Of a DNA stretch of 64,000 nt, positions 12,401-21,400 are shown one piece after another. Every line of letters begins with the position of its first letter. Positions within the stretch are counted from its first letter, which is position 1. A model generated the notes under the pieces. It did not search any database. It saw only the letters and a list, made by a program, of their open reading frames with translations, and was not told where the DNA came from. The position numbers were made by a program, and so were the translations under genes. The stretch lies in contig NC_085131.1 in the NCBI RefSeq assembly GCF_030269925.1, positions 1,192,001 to 1,256,000 on the forward strand, given 5' to 3'. The stretch comes from Bombyx mori (taxonomy: Eukaryota > Arthropoda > Insecta > Lepidoptera > Bombycidae).

Positions 12401-15400
12401 GACATGAAGACAGAGACGCGCTCCGTTATCTCTGGCGCAAAGATCAGCGAGATGACAAGCCCCCAGAAGAAAACAGAATGACCTCGTTGATCTTCGGGGC
12501 GTCAAGTTCTCCTTCCACAGCAATGTATGTAAAGAACTTGACCGCCCAGAAACAAGAAGCCACGCACCCGGAGGCGGCAGTCGCAGTACAGAACAGACAC
12601 TACGTCGACGACTACTTGAACAGCTTCAAAAGTTTAAAAGTACACACAACTACAGACTTTCGTCGAAAACACGAAAGAAAACCGACCTCGAAGACCTTCT
12701 GGACCGACAGTAAGATAGTGTTGAGACGGACAAGGACGGGATCACGCTCGTACAAACCTTACGTCACCCAACGCCTGACAGCTATAGAAGACAGTGCAAC
12801 AGTAAACGGGAGGCGATGGTTACCCACGAAGCATAACTCAGCCGACGACGTGACCCGCGACGTCCCAATGCCGTACCACAACGAACATAGATGGTTCAGA
12901 GGGCCAGAATTCCTATGCCAACGACGAGACTCCTGGCCCACGGAAACGGCGACAGTAACAACAACAAAATTAATAGATAAAGTAAACATAGCAGCCACAG
13001 CACCGGCGGGAGCCTCATGGCCGAGGCGTCGCCATGAAAAGTGGAAGTGCCAGCCACGAAATACACGCATGCGAGGGAAAAGTGATAGCGACATATTCAG
13101 ATCCCGACAACGTGGGGCGCACCGTATACATCAAAACCAAGGGTGGAGTTCTACGGAGACCAGTACGAAAACTACTGATCCTGCCCATCGAAGAAGACCA
13201 TCCTGCACCGAGAAGAATGCGACTGACTCGCACGGCGGGAGTAATGTGCAGGACGAAATAGGGTTTTAATAGTTTTATCAAATAAATAGATTTGATAATA
13301 TAGTTAATAAGTAATTACGTAACAAAAATGTATAATCTTAAATTATTTTATGTGCAATATGTTAGTGTATCAGATCAGAGAATGTAAATAGACCAAAAGG
13401 AACGATTTGTGGAGCGCTTTCACTACGGTAACATACAGATCAAGGGACCCCCGAAAGTGGCGCGTCGATAGCGCGTCGCGAGATGGGGTACTGAAATAAA
13501 TATAAAAGGATGGCCATTTATAGGCAAAATCAGTTCCCAGTGAATCTTCGACAAAGAACCATCAGCAAGATAGAAACAGTTCTCAGTGGATCTTCGACAG
13601 AAACAGTTCTCAACAGACCATCAAGACAGAAACAGTTCTCAGCGAATCTCCGACATAGAAACATCAAGAAACAGTTCTCAGCAGATCATCAAGACAGAAA
13701 CAGTTCTCAGAAGCTCTCCGACAAAGAAACATCAGCAAGACAGAAACAGTTACCAGCAGTTCTCCAATAGTACAGTTATCAGAAAACCACCAGTGAATCA
13801 GCTACCAGTGAACCAGACAGTTACCTGTGAAACCTCGCTACAGAAGCCGAAATCCATCGAAAGAAACAGCCGTCTTCTACCAGCGCACAAACAAACAGCA
13901 GAAACCATTATTACACGACTCGGAAACAGCCCTACAGACCGGGTCGTGTACATTTCATGGTCCATTCGAGCCGGATCGAAGACAATTTCATTATTCTTTC
14001 GAGCCGCGGGTAAAGGATACATTTTGAAAAAAGGAAACTGGAACAATGCCGATAACGCGGTCAACAGGAAGAGGTCGGATCGAAACTAAACAATCGCCGC
14101 CCTCAGAAACCACAGCTACAATACAGAGCGTGTGGACAGAAACAACCGCGAATACCGTCATGAGTCTGGTAGCCCCCACAGCAGAATCATCGTGCGCAAC
14201 AGCCAACATGGAAGCCACGATGAAAGTCGCAGAGAAACCTGGGAACTCAAAAACAGAGGCCGTCAAACAGTATATAGCCAAACAGAATGACGTGCCAACA
14301 AAACAGCGCGCCGGTACAGTCAAAACTGACCGGTCGCGAAACAGAAAAGAACAGAAGATAGCCAAAGCTAGAGAAGAGCTCGCCCGCCTACAGGTGGAGT
14401 TAGCAGCCGCCCGATTGGCCACGCTCGAAGCTGGATCTGATGACGAAAACAGCGAATCAGAATACAGTAAGTCAGAACTCGACGAAAGAGTGGGCACGTG
14501 GTTGGAAACGCAACCCACAAAAATGGAAAATCACGACCGACATAAGGAAACACCGGCGGGAGCCTGCGACAAACAAGACTTCTCAGATCTAACCGCAGCA
14601 ATAACACTCGCCGTCAAAGCCGCCCGCGAACCAAGATACACAGAATTGCCATTCTTTAATGGAAATCACCAAGACTGGCTATCCTTTCGTGCAGCCTATC
14701 ACGAGACGATGAATTCATTTACAAAAACAGAAAATATAAACAGACTCAGAAGGAACCTGAAAGGAAGGGCAAAGGAAGCCGTTGACGGATTACTTATAAC
14801 GAACGCTGATCCGTCCGACGTCATAAGAAGTCTAGAAGCGCGATTCGGAAGACCGGAAACAATAGCCATAACGGAGTTAGACACGCTACGAGCTCTGCCA
14901 AGACTAACAGAAACACCAAGAGACATTTGTATATTCTCCAGTAAGGTGACCAACGCCGTAGCTACGCTTCGTGCATTAAATTGCACACATTACTTATATA
15001 ATCCGGAAACTACCAAAACAATGTTAGAAAAACTCACACCAACACTACGTTACCGATACTACGACTTCACCGCGATACAACCGAAGGAGGATCCGGATCT
15101 GATTAAATTTGAAAAATTCATGAAAAGAGAAGCCGAACTGTGCAGCCCTTATGCACAGCCTGAACAGGTGGGGCACTACTCGCAGCCCGCACAACATAAC
15201 AGACGCACACAAAACGTGCACATAGTCAGTGAGAAGCCATCACGAGCTAAATGTCCGGTATGTAGCAACACTGAACACACCACAACAGACTGCTACATAT
15301 TCAAGAAGGCAGACTCAAACACAAGATGGGATATCGCTAAGAATAAACACCTGTGTTTCCGATGTCTCAAGTATAGAAATAAAACCCACCACTGTAAACC

Positions 15401-18400
15401 GAAGACGTGTGGCATTAATGATTGCAAATATACTCACAACAAGATGCTACACTTCGACAGAAAAATTGAAAAAACAGACAAGAGTGACAAGGAAACAACA
15501 GAGAACATTAATTCCGCTTGGACCGGAAAACAGAAACAGTCCTATTTGAAAATAATCCCAGTCCAAGTACAAGGACCGATAGGCACGGTTGATACATACG
15601 CGCTGCTCGACGATGGATCAACGGTGACACTCATAGACGAAATCATTTGCAAGAAGACTGGAATAACAGGACCAATCGATCCGTTACACATACAGGCGAT
15701 TAACAACATAAAATCAACGGAAACAAGGTCAAGAAGAGTCAACCTCACGCTCAGAGGCCTCAACAGTCGAAAAGAAATAATACAAGCGAGAACAGTTAAC
15801 GACCTACAAGCAACAGCACAAAAAATACCAAAGGAACAGATAGATGAGTATTCGCACCTACGAGACATCAGTGACATCATCACGTACGAGAACGCGAAAC
15901 CTGGAATCCTGATTGGCCAAGACAACTGGCACATGTTACTAACTTCAAAAGTTAGACGAGGCAACAGGAATCAGCCAATAGCGTCACTGACACCTCTAGG
16001 CTGGGTATTGCATGGAGGTCGCACTCGTACCCTAGGCCACCACATAAACTACATAAATCATGCTAGCGAAACCCAAGAAGATGATAAAATAGAAAATCTG
16101 ATAAAACAGTATTTCGCTATGGATGCGCTATGCATCACACCAAGAAAACCAAAAACAGACCCAGAGGAACAGGCGCTTCGCATCCTCAACAGCAATACAG
16201 TCCACACAACAGATGGAAGATACGAAACTGCTCTGCTCTGGAAAACAGATAATGTCAGTCTACCAGACAACTACAATAACTCGTTAAAGCGACTGATAAA
16301 TATAGAAAACAAACTCGATCGTAATCCGGAACTGAAACAGAAATACACAGAACAGATGGAAGCACTCGTCGCGAAAAGCTACGCCGAGCCCGCTCCAAAA
16401 ACAAAAACAGAGAACAGAACGTGGTATCTACCTCACTTCGCCGTCGTGAACCCCCTGAAGCCGGAAAAACTCCGAGTCGTCCACGACGCCGCCGCCAGAA
16501 CAAGAGGGGTAGCTTTGAATGATATGCTGCTTAAGGGACCGGACCTACTCCAATCACTACCAGGAGTGATAATGCGATTTAGACAGCATAATATAGCAGT
16601 AACAGCAGACATCAAGGAGATGTTAATGCAAGTGAAATTAAGACATGAAGACAGAGACGCGCTCCGTTATCTCTGGCGCAAAGATCAGCGAGATGACAAG
16701 CCCCCAGAAGAAAACAGAATGACCTCGTTGATCTTCGGGGCGTCAAGTTCTCCTTCCACAGCAATGTATGTAAAGAACTTGACCGCCCAGAAACAAGAAG
16801 CCACGCACCCGGAGGCGGCAGTCGCAGTACAGAACAGACACTACGTCGACGACTACTTGAACAGCTTCAAAAGTTTAAAAGTACACACAACTACAGACTT
16901 TCGTCGAAAACACGAAAGAAAACCGACCTCGAAGACCTTCTGGACCGACAGTAAGATAGTGTTGAGACGGACAAGGACGGGATCACGCTCGTACAAACCT
17001 TACGTCACCCAACGCCTGACAGCTATAGAAGACAGTGCAACAGTAAACGGGAGGCGATGGTTACCCACGAAGCATAACTCAGCCGACGACGTGACCCGCG
17101 ACGTCCCAATGCCGTACCACAACGAACATAGATGGTTCAGAGGGCCAGAATTCCTATGCCAACGACGAGACTCCTGGCCCACGGAAACGGCGACAGTAAC
17201 AACAACAAAATTAATAGATAAAGTAAACATAGCAGCCACAGCACCGGCGGGAGCCTCATGGCCGAGGCGTCGCCATGAAAAGTGGAAGTGCCAGCCACGA
17301 AATACACGCATGCGAGGGAAAAGTGATAGCGACATATTCAGATCCCGACAACGTGGGGCGCACCGTATACATCAAAACCAAGGGTGGAGTTCTACGGAGA
17401 CCAGTACGAAAACTACTGATCCTGCCCATCGAAGAAGACCATCCTGCACCGAGAAGAATGCGACTGACTCGCACGGCGGGAGTAATGTGCAGGACGAAAT
17501 AGGGTTTTAATAGTTTTATCAAATAAATAGATTTGATAATATAGTTAATAAGTAATTACGTAACAAAAATGTATAATCTTAAATTATTTTATGTGCAATA
17601 TGTTAGTGTATCAGATCAGAGAATGTAAATAGACCAATAGGAACGATTTGTGGAGCGCTTTCACTACGGTAACATACAGATCAAGGGACCCCCGAAAGTG
17701 GCGCGTCGATAGCGCGTCGCGAGATGGGGTACTGAAATAAATATAAAAGGATGGCCATTTATAGGCAAAATCAGTTCCCAGTGAATCTTCGACAAAGAAC
17801 CATCAGCAAGATAGAAACAGTTCTCAGTGGATCTTCGACAGAAACAGTTCTCAACAGACCATCAAGACAGAAACAGTTCTCAGCGAATCTCCGACATAGA
17901 AACATCAAGAAACAGTTCTCAGCAGATCATCAAGACAGAAACAGTTCTCAGAAGCTCTCCGACAAAGAAACATCAGCAAGACAGAAACAGTTACCAGCAG
18001 TTCTCCAATAGTACAGTTATCAGAAAACCACCAGTGAATCAGCTACCAGTGAACCAGACAGTTACCTGTGAAACCTCGCTACAGAAGCCGAAATCCATCG
18101 AAAGAAACAGCCGTCTTCTACCAGCGCACAAACAGACAGCAGAAAATATTATCACACGACTCGGAAACAGCCATACAGACCGGGTCGTGTACAATTACCT
18201 TGAAATAAGTGCGTTCTTAGCTGAAGATATTATTCAATCAAGAATAGGAGCGCACCTAGTTAGAAAAGGAGAGAACTTGGTGAATTTCACTCTATTTATT
18301 AGGAATATAGGAACTATCCGCATAAATAGATTATTAATAGAAAATAGATTCAACCTTCACAGAGATTATTTATTTACTAGCGATCCGCCCTCGCTTCGCT

Positions 18401-21400
18401 TCGGAAGATTAAATTTTATTATTGATAGCTGAGTCCCGCGATGTTATGTCGCGGAGCGAAGCTAGTTTAAAGAAGTAACCTAAGTTACTCCTTATATCAT
18501 CAGCTACCTATCAGTGAAAGTCTCGACAAAATCGGTCCAGCCGTTTCAGGAATTAGCCGGAACAAACAGACAGACAGACAAAAATTATAAAAAATGTTAT
18601 TTTGGTGTATGTACCGTATATATATATTCAGATGCATGTAGTAAAAAGAGGCTATTTCAATATTACAAACAGACATTCCAATTTTATTTATATGTATAGA
18701 TTAAGTTGCACCAACAAAGTGATCATCAATACAATACATTGACAAATTGACAAAAGTTCATGGCAGATTATAGGTGAAATAGACAGTGCATTGACAACAA
18801 AAATAAAAATGCATATAACTAAAATTTGATTACATTTGATTAATTATGATTAATGTATATGTAATTAGGAAATGATCCATGACATTGTTTTCTTGGAAGT
18901 TGTTAGACATTTAGAAAAAACATATATTTGATCAATTAAAATTAGTTCAGCGCAATCAGACAACTCCGAATGAACATTGACGGAGACCGCGCTACCGTGG
19001 AGATTATTGTAGTCCCAAAGGATTCTGTTTAAGGGAAAGTAAGCTATAGATAGGCTTTGGTGTTCTCATTGGAGCATTTTTTAATGGATGATTAAGATTT
19101 ACAGACTTACCAAGATCTATTTCGGGATTGGCATCTTTCTTCGGCAGGAACGCTGTTGTGTTAGGTATGCCGAGGTCCATTACATACCCGTGATCTTCAA
19201 CTGATGACACTGCTGCTTGGAATATGGCACCTAAGGAAATAGAGATGCCAAATATAAATAGTTGAGGAACTAATACACATATGCGTGCTATGACATGTCC
19301 TTCTTCAAACAAGGCTTGTGGAGTGTGTTAAGCGATAGGCAGCGGCTTGGCTGTGGTACCCTGGCATTGCTGACGTCCGTGAGCGACGGTAACCACTCAC
19401 CATAAGGTAGGCCGTATGCTTGTCTACCTAAAAGGGTAATTAAAAAAAATTGAAAAAAATCCTGCAGTTTTTTTGTCAACAGTACACAACATAACAATCA
19501 ATCAAAGTTTCCTCTGCCCGGTAAATAAGTCGCTTGGTGTACTTGTGTACTTGATGACTACACGTGGGTTAAATTATTATCCATGAGCGAAGGTAACCAC
19601 TCGCCATCATGTGGGCTGTACGCTCGTCTGCTTATACCGCAATAAAAAATAGAAAAAAACATAGTTTATACAACATACATAGACATTTACAACGTAAATT
19701 CGCCACCCACCTTGAGATATAAGTTTTAAGGTCTCTTATAGTTACAACGGCTACTCCACCCTTCAAGCCGAAACGCATTATTGCTTCACGGCAGAAATCG
19801 GCGGGATGGTGATACCTATCCGTGCGGACTCACTAAAGGTCCTACCACCAGTTATTGTTAGTAGTTCAGGCAAATGCTTCTTTTCACTATATTATATACA
19901 TACATGTGAGGCTATATGTATTCTGATTTATTTATTGCGATCTTCATGTTTTAACAATTTTGTCAGTGTTGTGTAGTTGTAGACAGTTGATTAAACAATA
20001 TGTATACACACAAGCAAGATTTAACTTTAATATCTATAAAGGAGGCCTAGGTCCAGAAACATAATGACAGTTCATGTAATAAGGAATGGAGAACAAACCT
20101 TTCTTAATTTCGGTATGTCGTTTCCCACTGTTTACGTGTTGAGGCATAGTCGTCAGCATGGTGTTGCCAGGTGCCAGTTCCACTACACTCACAGCTATGT
20201 ACTGACCCGGTTTGAACATTTGTGACAATTCACGAACTTTTTCTGTCTATATGTATAGGAAACAAAAACTAATTAATGGACTTCATATCGGTATAACTAA
20301 CTAAGGTTATTTCATGTCTGATTGTCTATGTCCATTATTTAATATTGTTGCAGCTCTTAAAACTAATTGTCTTTGATGTTCAAAGTATTATTGCGATTTT
20401 ATTGTATTCATGTATATTTGAAATGGATTTTAAAATGACATCGAATAGTTTAAAAGCAGAGTACAGTTATGCAAATATTTAATTAAGAGGATCAAAATAG
20501 ATTATATTAAAGCAGTAAAAAGAGCACTAAAATGGCTTTTAGTGGTGCAGTTATATGAGATTATATCGAGGGAATGGGGGGATTTCAGAAAGACATTTAT
20601 CTTTGTAATTAAAAGTCCGTTTTATTTGGTATTAGCATCGACGTTTTTAATTGAACTTCAATTAAGTTTACCCGATTCAAATAGTTGCAGAAGTTTTTTT
20701 GTTATGATATTTTTTCCAAATTTTAAATTTTAAATCCTGCTCTCCTGTAAAGTTGAAAAAATGTCGCTTAACCAAATTGCCTTTCACCCCTCGACAAGTT
20801 TTTTTTTTCTTTTCCATACCAATGCTGATAGCCTTGAGAGGCTTTTTTTTTTTTAGAGGCTATTTCAACTTCTCCTTGATGTGTAGGTGAGCTCACGGGG
20901 CTTAAAACCGGGGTGTTGCTAACACTGACCCTAGCTAGAGCAGTGCTTTGCAGAATCTACCACCGAATCGGAAACGCAAGCCATGGGTTAAATTATTCGT
21001 GGAGCCCTTCCTTACAAGCGATGGGTTCAGAGAGGACGGTGATATGTTCTGTTTGCAGTGTCAGTTTAATAACTCATTAATCTGCCTAATTCTTAACTGA
21101 TATCTTAAGCACCAAAATATGACAAGAATAGTCTGGTTTCAAATTACAGCTTGGTCATGAGACTGGGCGAAACGTATGGTTCCGTCATGCGCATGCGCTG
21201 TTAAAAAATCCAAGAGGCCACAATCCCCGTCATAAGAAGATTGGGCATTTTTACACAAAATAAACATTTTATTTTTTTATTTAGAACCGCTTTTATTTAA
21301 GTGTCCTAAAAGACTGTATGCTAGGAAGTGATTCATTAAGGTAAGTATAATGTGTAATTCAGTCAGTAATATGTTACTCCCAAATCACATGTTCACATTC

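Larger units (their letters stand above)
4763..18193 (+). mobile_element. Tandem array of a BEL/Pao LTR retrotransposon (4 LTRs, 3 internal regions)
   Basis: LTR starts at 4763, 9004, 13245 and 17486 give an exact 4241-bp period. The order is LTR-internal-LTR-internal-LTR-internal-LTR. The bases just outside the two outer LTRs are ATTAC (4758-4762 and 18194-18198), a 5-bp target duplication, so the array occupies one insertion site. It lies in Rrp5 intron 5 in the opposite orientation to the gene. BEL/Pao identity comes from the polyprotein. The host sequence before insertion reads straight from 4762 into 18199. Confidence 0.95.
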
